Shown one piece after another: positions 1-7,858 of a stretch of 40,429 nt of DNA. Source of the stretch: Eubacterium sp. CAG:252 (lineage in GTDB: Bacteria; Bacillota; Clostridia; Lachnospirales; Lachnospiraceae); assembly GCA_000436535.1 (NCBI GenBank), contig FR886343.1, forward strand, positions 179,067-219,495, written 5' to 3'. The position numbers and the translations under genes were made by a program. The stretch's first letter is position 1. Each line of letters begins with the position of its first letter. The notes below the pieces were generated by a model, which saw nothing but the letters and a program-made list of their open reading frames with translations, was not told the origin of the DNA and made no database searches.

Positions 1-54
1 AGTTCAGGAAGGGCAGCCGCTGAGGGTGTGAAGAATTACATAGGAAAGGTGTAA
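1..54 (+). CDS. C-terminal end of an unidentified upstream gene (partial)
   Basis: Frame 1 is open from the window edge and stops with TAA at 52-54. It encodes 17 residues ending in AEGVKNYIGKV. The stop lies five bases before the TTG start of the next gene, and the next gene's ribosome site sits inside this coding end, so the two are probably co-transcribed. The SSGRAAAEG stretch looks faintly like the last helix of some pyridine-nucleotide oxidoreductases, but it is far too short to identify the family. Confidence 0.55.
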   Translation, partial: SSGRAAAEGVKNYIGKV

Positions 55-59
55 GATAA

Positions 60-1709
60 TTGAAACAGGAAAATGTATTAAGAATAAATAATCTTAAGCT
101 AAGACCAGACCACAGTGATATACAGTTAGAGCATATGGTTAAAAAGACACTTGGCTTAAAGGATGAATACAATGTTGTTTATGAGATTGTGAAAAGGTCG
201 ATAGATGCAAGACATAAGCCGGATATTATGTATGTTTACAGTGTTGATGTAAAGCGTGTATCAAAAAATGGAGTGAATATGGAGCTTAAAAAGCTTCTTA
301 AAAAGAAAAATAACAATATATTGTATACACAGAAAAATATATATGAATTTCCGGTAAGAATATCAAAGGGCAGTGAAATCAGTGAAGAAAAACGTCCTGT
401 TATCATAGGATTTGGACCGGCAGGGATGTTTGCGGCGCTTAAGCTGTCGGAGGCAGGCTTAAGACCAGTTGTGTATGAGCGGGGCGATAAGGTTGAGATA
501 AGGCAGCAGAAGGTTAATTCATTCTGGGGCGGCGGTGAGCTTGATACAGAGTCTAATGTACAGTTTGGTGAAGGCGGCGCAGGAACGTTTTCAGACGGAA
601 AGCTCAATACGGTTATTAAAGACCCTACAGGAAGAATAAGAAATGTTCTTGAAACCTTCGTGCGATTTGGTGCGGATGCTGATATACTCTGCTCTAATAA
701 GCCACATATAGGAACGGATGTGCTTGCAGTTGTAGTTAAAAATATAAGGGAGTACTGTGAGTCACTTGGCGCACAGATACTTTTCAGACACAGACTTGAA
801 GATATAGAGCTTGAAGCTGGCGGCATAAGAACAGTTACCGTATATGATATGGCAGAGGATAAGAGGATAACAAGAAAATGCGAAAATGTGTGTCTTGCCA
901 TAGGACACAGTGCAAGAGATACATTTGAAATGCTAAACAGCAAAAAGATTATAATGGAGCCGAAGGCCTTTGCGGTGGGATTAAGAATTATGCATCCGCA
1001 GGAGTTCATAAACAATAATGCTTATGGCGGCTGTACTTATGACCTTCCGGCAGCAGATTATAAGGTTACATATAAGTCAGTAAGCACAGGCAAGGAGAGA
1101 GGCGTGTATTCTTTCTGTATGTGTCCGGGCGGCTATGTTGTCAATGCAAGCTCCGAAAAGGGTATGCTTGCGGTTAACGGAATGAGCTATTCAGGAAGAG
1201 AGTCGTCTAATGCAAACAGTGCGATGATAGTCACAGTAACACCTGAGGATTATGGAAATGGCACACTTGATGGAATGAGGTTCCAGCGTATTCTTGAGAA
1301 AAATGCATATAAAGCAGGAGAAGGAAAGATACCTGTGCAGCTTCTAGGTGACTTTAAAAGAAATGTGCCATCAACAACATTAGGAGCAGTCACTCCCTGC
1401 ATAAAGGGAGAGTATAAGCTTGCCAATGTAAGACAGATACTTCCTGATTATATAGCAGGAGCATTAAGCGAGGGCGTTACAGGCTGTGACAGATACATTA
1501 AAGGGTTTGATATGGATGAGGCTTTATTTGCAGGAGTTGAGAGCAGGACATCAAGCCCGGTAAGAATAACGCGTAATGATGAACTTGTGTCATCAGGATG
1601 TACGGGGCTGTATCCATGTGGTGAGGGCGCCGGATATGCAGGCGGCATAACAAGTGCAGCTGTAGATGGAATAAAGGTGGCTGAAAAGATAGCAGAGCAG
1701 CTTTTTTGA
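60..1709 (+). CDS. FAD-dependent dehydrogenase, COG2509-like family
   Basis: This 549-residue cytoplasmic flavoprotein resembles the uncharacterised NAD(FAD)-utilising dehydrogenases (COG2509) found across Clostridia. An N-terminal region of about 110 residues precedes a Rossmann FAD-binding motif, GFGPAGMFAALKLSEAG, near residues 117-133. The WGGGELDTESNVQFGEGGAG stretch near 156-175 is typical of the family. A C-terminal GLYPCGEGAGYAGGITSAA near residues 516-534 closes the FAD site. The physiological substrate is not known for this family. Translation starts at TTG, with an AGGAAAGGTG-like site about ten bases upstream; no in-frame ATG is closer to the family N-terminus. The TGA stop forms the first bases of a palindromic element (1706-1845), which probably terminates the transcript. 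Confidence 0.88.
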   Translation: MKQENVLRINNLKLRPDHSDIQLEHMVKKTLGLKDEYNVVYEIVKRSIDARHKPDIMYVYSVDVKRVSKNGVNMELKKLLKKKNNNILYTQKNIYEFPVRISKGSEISEEKRPVIIGFGPAGMFAALKLSEAGLRPVVYERGDKVEIRQQKVNSFWGGGELDTESNVQFGEGGAGTFSDGKLNTVIKDPTGRIRNVLETFVRFGADADILCSNKPHIGTDVLAVVVKNIREYCESLGAQILFRHRLEDIELEAGGIRTVTVYDMAEDKRITRKCENVCLAIGHSARDTFEMLNSKKIIMEPKAFAVGLRIMHPQEFINNNAYGGCTYDLPAADYKVTYKSVSTGKERGVYSFCMCPGGYVVNASSEKGMLAVNGMSYSGRESSNANSAMIVTVTPEDYGNGTLDGMRFQRILEKNAYKAGEGKIPVQLLGDFKRNVPSTTLGAVTPCIKGEYKLANVRQILPDYIAGALSEGVTGCDRYIKGFDMDEALFAGVESRTSSPVRITRNDELVSSGCTGLYPCGEGAGYAGGITSAAVDGIKVAEKIAEQLF

Positions 1710-1784
1710 CACTTACACCTCAAACTTTCATAAAATGCCGTATTCACGACATTTTATTCCGTTTTCGGTGTTTAGCGTGTCCCA
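1706..1784. repeat. palindromic intergenic element, type TGACACTTACA, copy 1a (possible terminator)
   Basis: Outer arms TTGACACTTACACC (1706-1719) and GGTGTTTAGCGTGTC (1767-1781) are imperfect inverted repeats. The core is a hairpin with arms ATAAAATG (1730-1737) and CATTTTAT (1750-1757) plus a CGT/ACG pair around an ATTC loop. The left arm begins at the TGA stop of the FAD dehydrogenase. It shares its TGACACTTACA end with the elements at 1767-1845 and 32581-32660. The inner hairpin is of terminator size, but the tail is only moderately T-rich. Confidence 0.6.
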
Positions 1785-1845
1785 AGTAAAAAAGTCTTTT
1801 TCTGCAAGCAGAAACGACTTTTTATACTTTTGACACTTACATCAT
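1767..1845. repeat. palindromic intergenic element, type TGACACTTACATCAT, copy 1b (terminator-like)
   Basis: The central hairpin pairs AAAAAGTC with GACTTTTT and TTTCTGC with GCAGAAA around an AA turn (about 1789-1823). The outer right arm TGACACTTACATCAT (1831-1845) pairs imperfectly with TTTAGCGTGTCCCAAGTA (1771-1788). The central part and right arm are almost identical to 32597-32659. Both strands show a T-rich run after the stem, so it could end transcription from either side. The first arm overlaps copy 1a, so the pair may be nested insertions or one composite element. Confidence 0.75.
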
Positions 1846-1943
1846 TTTATAGTACAATAAAAATAATGTTCATTTAGCAAAACATATATCTGCCTTATGA
1901 AGATTAATGTACGCATATGTAATATAGGGAACGAGGAATAAAG

Positions 1944-2792
1944 ATGAGCGCAAGAGAAGAAGTCCGTAACAGAAAAAGAATAGTAATAAAGATAGGTTCA
2001 TCTTCACTGATGCATAAGGACACAGGAAGACTGAACTTAAGAAAGATAGAACAGCTTGTAAGGACACTGGTAGACCTTAAGAATTCAGGAAAAGATGTTA
2101 TTCTTGTATCTTCCGGTGCGATAGCAGTAGGAAGAACAGCCATAGGATTACACGAAAAGCCGGATGAACTGCCGGTTAAGCAGGCATGTGCAGCGATAGG
2201 ACAGGCAAAGCTTATGATGGTTTATCAGAAAATATTTGCAGAATACAGTGCAATAGCAGCGCAGGTGCTTATGACTAAGGCAACTGTGACTACTGATACA
2301 AGCAGAAAAAATGCAGAGAATACATTTAACGAGCTTCTTAAGTTAGGTGCAATTCCTATAGTAAACGAAAACGATACAGTATCAACATACGAGATAAAGC
2401 AGGTGCAGACATTTGGCGATAATGACAGATTATCAGCTATTGTTACATCTATAGTAGGTGCAGACCTGCTCATATTACTGTCAGATATAGACGGGTTATA
2501 TACAGATGACCCTAATACTAATCCGGATGCAAGATTTATAAGCCAGGTTGACAGAATAGATGATGACCTGCTTGATATGGGAAAGTCTACATCGGGAAGT
2601 AATGTCGGAACAGGCGGTATGGCAACAAAGCTTATAGCAGCAAGAATAGCAACAGGTTCAGGAGCTGACATGGTTATAGCTAATGGTAATGACATAGATA
2701 ACATCACTAAAGTTATGGCAGGTGAGGATGTTGGAACATTATTTGTCAGCAGCAAAAAGCAGGATTTTAATCTTGTGGAACTTATAGACTAG
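1944..2792 (+). CDS. proB: glutamate 5-kinase (ProB), form without PUA domain
   Basis: ProB phosphorylates L-glutamate to gamma-glutamyl phosphate, the first step of proline synthesis, in the cytoplasm. The 282 residues contain only the amino-acid kinase fold. IKIGSSSL is at about 15-22 and VSSGAIAVG at 55-63. NENDTVSTYE and FGDNDRLSAIV form the glutamate and nucleotide region, LLSDIDGLYTDDP follows, and GTGGMATKL lies near 222-230. The RNA-binding-like PUA domain present in Escherichia coli ProB (367 residues) is absent, as in some other bacteria. A GAGGAA ribosome site precedes the ATG. The gene starts a five-gene run ending in proA, with spacings of 15 to 50 bases or overlap. Palindromic elements separate it from the upstream gene, so its promoter probably lies in 1846-1940. 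Confidence 0.95.
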   Translation: MSAREEVRNRKRIVIKIGSSSLMHKDTGRLNLRKIEQLVRTLVDLKNSGKDVILVSSGAIAVGRTAIGLHEKPDELPVKQACAAIGQAKLMMVYQKIFAEYSAIAAQVLMTKATVTTDTSRKNAENTFNELLKLGAIPIVNENDTVSTYEIKQVQTFGDNDRLSAIVTSIVGADLLILLSDIDGLYTDDPNTNPDARFISQVDRIDDDLLDMGKSTSGSNVGTGGMATKLIAARIATGSGADMVIANGNDIDNITKVMAGEDVGTLFVSSKKQDFNLVELID

Positions 2793-2807
2793 CATCAGGA
2801 GGTGTCG

Positions 2808-3992
2808 ATGGACATTAAGCTTATCAGGAATTCGGAGGACGCAGTTTTTTCGTCCATAAGCAATGGACTTATACTCCAGCTTACGGATGATAACTATAAG
2901 TTTCTTGATTTTACAGGCAAGAAAATGTACATTCTGAATTCGACAACGAACGAAAAGTATGAGGTTTCACCGGAGATTAAGAAGTATGACATTGCTAATA
3001 TAGAATATGCACACAATATGCATGATTATATATTCTTTGTGTCAGCAGAGCAGCTTACAGACTCCAGGATGGATATACTCTTATACAGATATACGTTTGA
3101 TGATAATGAAAGCAGGCTTGTATACAGGTACCAGTTAGATACGATAAAACGTATCGAAGAAGTGGATATACACATATATGTTCTTGAATACGACTTTGTA
3201 ATTATTGAAGAAATCGGACATAAAGATAATGAATTAAAGTCGATAACGTTAAGGGACTTCAGTGTTGATAAGGATATATCAGTTAAGGGTTCACTTCTTA
3301 GCAGGTGCGGATTATATAATATTATTCCACTTGAGGGTAACAGCTGTGTATTTAAGTTTGGAAGGACAAAGAGCTTAACGGCAGATGAAGACGGCGTTAT
3401 TGGTGCATATGATGAAGACTGTGGTGATGATTATGAATGTATAGTTGTTGTCAATACAAGACAGTTTGTTTCAGAGATGATGCTTAATCCATCTGAAATA
3501 ACTATGGAGGTGCTTGACAGCGCAGACAGTGACAAGACATTTACATATATGAGGTGTTCGGGCAACCGTGTCATATATTCAAAGTTTAACAGGTCTACGA
3601 TGTCAGAGGAGGTAGTCCTGTATGATTTCGAGAATAAAGTAAAGCAGATAAGAATTAACAACGATATAAAAGAAGCATCAGACCTTAATTATACATATGT
3701 TATCAATGGTAATCCGTATACGATAAGGAAGGATAATGATGTTACATATCTTGTTAATCTTAATACGCAGAAAGAGGAGTACAAGCTCCCGTCTGATATG
3801 CAGATAAGATATGTTATCAATGATGTAATTCTTGTAACACGTATGAAGCATGGTATTCCATTTATTAAAAAAGGTGTGGAATATATAGAGGCATATATGT
3901 TTCCGGATATACAGCACGCTCTTCTTAAGAAAAAGGCTGAGTTTAAGGATTGTATTATCAATGGGGATGATTTGTTAGTATTTACAATGTAA
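2808..3992 (+). CDS. unknown cytoplasmic protein, beta-rich, inside the proline/folate gene group
   Basis: I do not recognise this 394-residue protein. It has no signal peptide and no membrane segment. The sequence is rich in short beta-strand-like stretches with alternating hydrophobic and aromatic residues and many acidic residues, which would fit a beta-propeller-like fold; that is inference only. The start is ATG at 2808: AGGAGG at 2797-2802 is five bases upstream, and it overlaps the competing GTG at 2802, which therefore cannot be the start. It follows proB by 15 bases and precedes the DUF896 gene by 16, so it is very likely co-transcribed. Nothing in the sequence shows a link to proline synthesis beyond position. 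Confidence 0.85.
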   Translation: MDIKLIRNSEDAVFSSISNGLILQLTDDNYKFLDFTGKKMYILNSTTNEKYEVSPEIKKYDIANIEYAHNMHDYIFFVSAEQLTDSRMDILLYRYTFDDNESRLVYRYQLDTIKRIEEVDIHIYVLEYDFVIIEEIGHKDNELKSITLRDFSVDKDISVKGSLLSRCGLYNIIPLEGNSCVFKFGRTKSLTADEDGVIGAYDEDCGDDYECIVVVNTRQFVSEMMLNPSEITMEVLDSADSDKTFTYMRCSGNRVIYSKFNRSTMSEEVVLYDFENKVKQIRINNDIKEASDLNYTYVINGNPYTIRKDNDVTYLVNLNTQKEEYKLPSDMQIRYVINDVILVTRMKHGIPFIKKGVEYIEAYMFPDIQHALLKKKAEFKDCIINGDDLLVFTM

Positions 3993-4008
3993 GTTAAGGA
4001 TGGTGGAT

Positions 4009-4248
4009 ATGGTAACACAGGATACAATAAACAGAATTAATGAGCTTTATCATAAGTCGAAGGCTGAGGGACTTACTCCTGAGGAGGCAAAGGAACAGAT
4101 AGAGTTAAGAAAAGAGTATGTTGCAGCCTTCAGAAATAATCTGAGAGGTACGCTTGACACAATAAAGATAAAAAACCCTGATGGTTCAATAATTGATGTA
4201 AAGAAAAGACATGATGAGAAGATGAAAAACAATGAAGACAAAAAGTGA
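4009..4248 (+). CDS. DUF896 (YnzC family) small protein
   Basis: This 79-residue protein matches the DUF896/YnzC family of small Firmicute cytoplasmic proteins. It has an N-terminal helical hairpin with RINELYHKSKAEGLTPEEA, followed by LRKEYVAAFRNNLRGTLD and a basic, disordered tail. The family's function is unknown; Bacillus subtilis relatives have been tied to the SOS-controlled yneA operon, but their role is unclear. The start at 4009 is chosen over the in-frame ATG at 4000 because it gives the family's spacing of nine residues before INEL and places AAGGA (3996-4000) eight bases upstream. The last 17 bases overlap the cyclo-ligase gene, indicating translational coupling. Confidence 0.9.
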   Translation: MVTQDTINRINELYHKSKAEGLTPEEAKEQIELRKEYVAAFRNNLRGTLDTIKIKNPDGSIIDVKKRHDEKMKNNEDKK

Positions 4249-4804
4249 TATAAGAAGTTATGTTAATGGACTTAAAAAGTCTATGACAGAAGATGAGATA
4301 ACAAACTTAAGCCGCATTATAGCTGATAAGCTTATGGCAGCAGATGAATATGTCAACAACAGCAATATTCTTATATATGTAAGTTATAATCAGGAAGTAA
4401 GAACGGATGACATAATAAGAAAAAGCATAGATAACGGCAAGAATGTATATGTTCCAAAGGTGTTTAAGAAAGCTTCACAGGATAAAACTGTTAAGTATAT
4501 GGAATTTGTTAAGATACAGAGCATGGATGAGCTTGAACCAGGTTATATGGGTATTATGGAGCCTGTCAGTGATGAGCATGAAGTACCCGATGGCGGACTT
4601 ATGATTATGCCGGGAATAGCATTTGATAACGAAAGAAACAGAATAGGTTACGGCGGCGGTTTCTATGACAGATACCTAAGTGAACATATGAACGATTATT
4701 ATAAAACAGCCATATGCTTTGATTATCAGGTGGTAGAGTCAATTCAGGCTGATGAGTTCGATATAAAACCAGATAAAATAATTACAGACAGAAGAATTAT
4801 ATAG
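4232..4804 (+). CDS. fthC: 5-formyltetrahydrofolate cyclo-ligase
   Basis: The enzyme converts 5-formyl-THF to 5,10-methenyl-THF using ATP, returning the stored folate to one-carbon metabolism. At 190 residues it is a normal length. The family signature MPGIAFDNERNRIGYGGGFY lies near residues 127-146 and is followed by DRYL. The N-terminal segment has the basic, helical SDIRSYVNGLKK start expected for the nucleotide-binding region. Its ATG lies 17 bases inside the end of the DUF896 gene, and no independent strong ribosome site is visible, so coupled translation is likely. proA follows after 48 bases. Confidence 0.93.
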   Translation: MKTKSDIRSYVNGLKKSMTEDEITNLSRIIADKLMAADEYVNNSNILIYVSYNQEVRTDDIIRKSIDNGKNVYVPKVFKKASQDKTVKYMEFVKIQSMDELEPGYMGIMEPVSDEHEVPDGGLMIMPGIAFDNERNRIGYGGGFYDRYLSEHMNDYYKTAICFDYQVVESIQADEFDIKPDKIITDRRII

Positions 4805-4852
4805 TACAGCAAAGAAAATAAATTATTTGGTATATAAAGAAATGGAGTTAGT

Positions 4853-6100
4853 ATGAAAGCATTAAATGAAATAGGACGTAATGCTAAAGAAGCATCAAAG
4901 GAGCTTGCGAAGTTAGGAATAACACAGAGAAATAATGCACTTAACAAGGTGGCAGATGCACTTGTAAAAAGAGCAGATTACATAAAAGAGGCCAATGAGG
5001 CAGATTTATCTAATGGACGAAAGAATGGAATGAGCACAGCACTTCTTGACAGGCTTCTTCTTACAGATGCAAGAATAGAAGGAATGGCAGACGGATTAAG
5101 AGTGCTTGCAGGACTTGACGACCCGATAGGAGAGATTAAGTCGATGAAGACAAGACCTAACGGACTTATGATAGGCAGGAAAACGGTTCCATTAGGTGTT
5201 ATTGCCATAATATATGAGTCAAGACCTAATGTTACAGCGGATGCTTTCGGACTGTGCTTTAAGTCAGCCAATGCCTGCATATTAAGAGGTGGAAGTGACT
5301 CGTTGAATTCTAATATAGCCATAGTCAATGTTATAGCAGATGTATTAAAGAATGAAGGCATCAATCCTGATGTTATATCGTATATAACAGATACCGACAG
5401 AAAGCACGTAGATGAGCTTATGCATATGAATGAGTATGTTGACGTTATTATTCCAAGAGGCGGAGCTGGTCTTATTAAAAATGTCGTAAATAACAGCACA
5501 GTTCCTGTAATAGAAACAGGAACAGGAAATTGTCACATATATGTAGATGAATATGCAGACATAGATATGGCTGTCAATATCATATATAATGCCAAGACAC
5601 AGAGAATAGGTGTATGTAATGCATGTGAGTCGCTTGTCATTAACAGTCATATAGCGGCTGAAGCTATTCCAGCTATAGTCGACAAGTTAAAAACGCGTGA
5701 TGTTGAGGTGCGTGGTGACAGCAGAGCCCAGGATATTGATGACAGAATAGTTCCAGCCAGCGATGAAGACTGGGGAACGGAATATCTTGATTATATTATA
5801 TCTATGAAAGTGGTTGACAGTATAGATGAAGCTATCAGCCATATAAATACATATAATACAGGACATTCAGAGTCTATCATCACAAAGGATTATGCCAACG
5901 CACAGAAGTTTTTAAATGAAATAGATGCTGCGTGTGTATATGTCAATGCATCTACAAGATTTACAGATGGCTTTGAGTTTGGTTTTGGTGCAGAAATAGG
6001 CATAAGTACGCAGAAAATTCACGCAAGAGGTCCTATGGGACTTGAGGCGCTGACAACAAGTAAGTATATAATATATGGTAATGGTCAGGTGAGAAGCTAA
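4853..6100 (+). CDS. proA: gamma-glutamyl phosphate reductase (ProA)
   Basis: ProA reduces gamma-glutamyl phosphate with NADPH to glutamate semialdehyde, the second step of proline synthesis. The 415 residues cover the complete aldehyde-dehydrogenase-like fold. The cofactor region IYESRPNVTADAFGLCFKSA is near 120-139, PRGGAGLI near 201-208 and VIETGTGNCHIYVDE near 219-233. The catalytic cysteine is C255 in QRIGVCNACES, and GFGAEIGISTQKIHARGPMG is near 380-399. The partner kinase proB lies 2 kb upstream in the same direction with three genes between, instead of the usual adjacent proBA pair. A GGAGTTAGT-type ribosome site precedes ATG. Confidence 0.96.
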   Translation: MKALNEIGRNAKEASKELAKLGITQRNNALNKVADALVKRADYIKEANEADLSNGRKNGMSTALLDRLLLTDARIEGMADGLRVLAGLDDPIGEIKSMKTRPNGLMIGRKTVPLGVIAIIYESRPNVTADAFGLCFKSANACILRGGSDSLNSNIAIVNVIADVLKNEGINPDVISYITDTDRKHVDELMHMNEYVDVIIPRGGAGLIKNVVNNSTVPVIETGTGNCHIYVDEYADIDMAVNIIYNAKTQRIGVCNACESLVINSHIAAEAIPAIVDKLKTRDVEVRGDSRAQDIDDRIVPASDEDWGTEYLDYIISMKVVDSIDEAISHINTYNTGHSESIITKDYANAQKFLNEIDAACVYVNASTRFTDGFEFGFGAEIGISTQKIHARGPMGLEALTTSKYIIYGNGQVRS

Positions 6101-6151
6101 AGCGTAAGATTAGACAGGTCGTTTTTACGGAATGGGAGAAAAAGGGTAAGT

Positions 6152-7816
6152 ATGGAGCAGTTTGATACGGATATTGGTGATTGGAAGAACTTTTTATCGT
6201 TTATTGACGAGTGTACAGATGAATATGTATATATATATGATCTGAGTAACGATTATGCGATATATAGTAAAAGGGTAACAGAAACATTTGCACTTGACAC
6301 AGAAGAATTCGCCAATGCGGGAATGAGATTAAAGGATGTAATACATCCGGATGACTATGAAGCCGTCTTTAATAATATAAGTGACTTACAGAATGGAATT
6401 ATCAAAAAGCATGACATGGAATACCGCTGGAAGTCAAGAAATAACGGATATGTATGGATAAGCTGCCGTGGTATTCTTGTAAGAAAAAATGGCAACAACT
6501 ATATGATAGGCCGCGTTTCTGAGATAGGAAAAAAGAACAGATACGATAATGTGACAGGTCTGTATACAGAATCTGTTTTTGAGGAAGATTATAACAGCGG
6601 AATTAAAGAAAGAGTGTATACAGGGTATGCCATGCTTATAGGAATAGATAATTTCAGGGAAATTAATGAAAAGTACGGAATACAGGCAGGAGATGAGGTT
6701 TTGTCAGTACTTTCCGAGGTGCTGGTAAAGATGGCTGCAAGTGAATCACTTTTGATATACAGAATGAAGGGTGATGAATATGCACTGTTGGCACTTGATG
6801 TAAGCGGTAATATAATACAGAATGCTAAACAGCTTTACAAGAATATAAGAGTACGCATAGACAAGGCTATCGATGAGCGAGGCTATGATGTGTTTTTTAA
6901 TGTGTCGGCAGGCGCATGCTCTTTTGATTCCCAGGTAGACTCATTTAAAGACCTGTCAAAGAAGATGAGATTTGCGCTTCATTCTGCCAAGCTTAATGGC
7001 AAAAACAGGTTTGAGTTCTATGATGAGGAAGAATATAAGACTTATCTTAAGAAGCTTCAGATTCAGGACGAACTAAGAAAGTGTGTCAATGATAATTACA
7101 AAGGCTTTGAGTTATTCTACCAGCCTATAGTTGATGCCGCTTCAGGCAGAATAATCGGTGCAGAGTCGCTTCTTAGATGGAACAGTGAAAAGTACGGCTT
7201 TATGTCACCTGTGCAGTTTATTCCGCTTCTTGAAGAAAGCTCTCTTATAATTCCACTTGGAAGATGGATTATAGATACTGCAGCAGAGTTCTGCAGCAAA
7301 TGTGTTGAGGTGATACCTGACTTTGTCATGCACATTAACCTGTCGTTTGTACAGATAGCCAAAAGTGATGTTATGAAGGATGTCCTTGAGAATATATCAA
7401 AGCATACCGCAGCCAATAAGCATTATGTGTTAGAGATAACAGAAAGCATACAGATGGACTCCAATATAGCAGTAAGACGTGTGCTTGATGATTTCCTGAA
7501 AAATGATTTCTCACTTGCCATTGATGACTTTGGCACAGGTTATTCCAACTTTGAATATATGAAAGATAAGATGTTTGGCATATTAAAGGTCGACAGGTCT
7601 TTCGTGACAGATATTCATATCAATGATAATAACAGTATACTTGTAGGCTTTATGATAAAAATGGCACACGAAATGGGGGCCAAAATATGCGCTGAGGGCG
7701 TAGAAACTAAAGAAGAATTAGATAAAATTAAGATACTGGGAGCTGATTATATACAGGGATATTATTACAGCAGACCAGTTGAACGCCAGACATTCTGGAA
7801 TATGATATCTGGCTGA
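6152..7816 (+). CDS. cytoplasmic PAS-GGDEF-EAL cyclic-di-GMP protein
   Basis: The 554-residue soluble protein has an N-terminal PAS domain (about 25-125, IHPDDYEAVF and EYRWKSRNNGYVWI). A GGDEF domain (about 130-290) and a C-terminal EAL phosphodiesterase domain (about 308-552) follow. The diguanylate cyclase signature is degenerate, KGDEY at 206-210, so synthesis of c-di-GMP is doubtful, although IDNFREINEKYG is kept. The EAL motif reads ESLLR at 338-342. The remaining metal and catalytic positions look intact: INLS (395-398), LEITES (427-432), IDDFGTGYSN (457-466), LKVDRSF and CAEGVET. It is therefore most likely a phosphodiesterase with a regulatory GGDEF. No membrane segment is present, so the PAS domain would sense a cytoplasmic signal. 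It sits between proA and miaB with short gaps. Confidence 0.92.
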   Translation: MEQFDTDIGDWKNFLSFIDECTDEYVYIYDLSNDYAIYSKRVTETFALDTEEFANAGMRLKDVIHPDDYEAVFNNISDLQNGIIKKHDMEYRWKSRNNGYVWISCRGILVRKNGNNYMIGRVSEIGKKNRYDNVTGLYTESVFEEDYNSGIKERVYTGYAMLIGIDNFREINEKYGIQAGDEVLSVLSEVLVKMAASESLLIYRMKGDEYALLALDVSGNIIQNAKQLYKNIRVRIDKAIDERGYDVFFNVSAGACSFDSQVDSFKDLSKKMRFALHSAKLNGKNRFEFYDEEEYKTYLKKLQIQDELRKCVNDNYKGFELFYQPIVDAASGRIIGAESLLRWNSEKYGFMSPVQFIPLLEESSLIIPLGRWIIDTAAEFCSKCVEVIPDFVMHINLSFVQIAKSDVMKDVLENISKHTAANKHYVLEITESIQMDSNIAVRRVLDDFLKNDFSLAIDDFGTGYSNFEYMKDKMFGILKVDRSFVTDIHINDNNSILVGFMIKMAHEMGAKICAEGVETKEELDKIKILGADYIQGYYYSRPVERQTFWNMISG

Positions 7817-7858
7817 TATTAAAGATAGCTTTTATGGATTGAAAGGGTAATTAGATAT

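Noticed and set aside
1850..1943. possible T-box or other proline-responsive riboswitch before proB
   Set aside because: The leader is under 100 bases with no specifier stem, T-box sequence or antiterminator.
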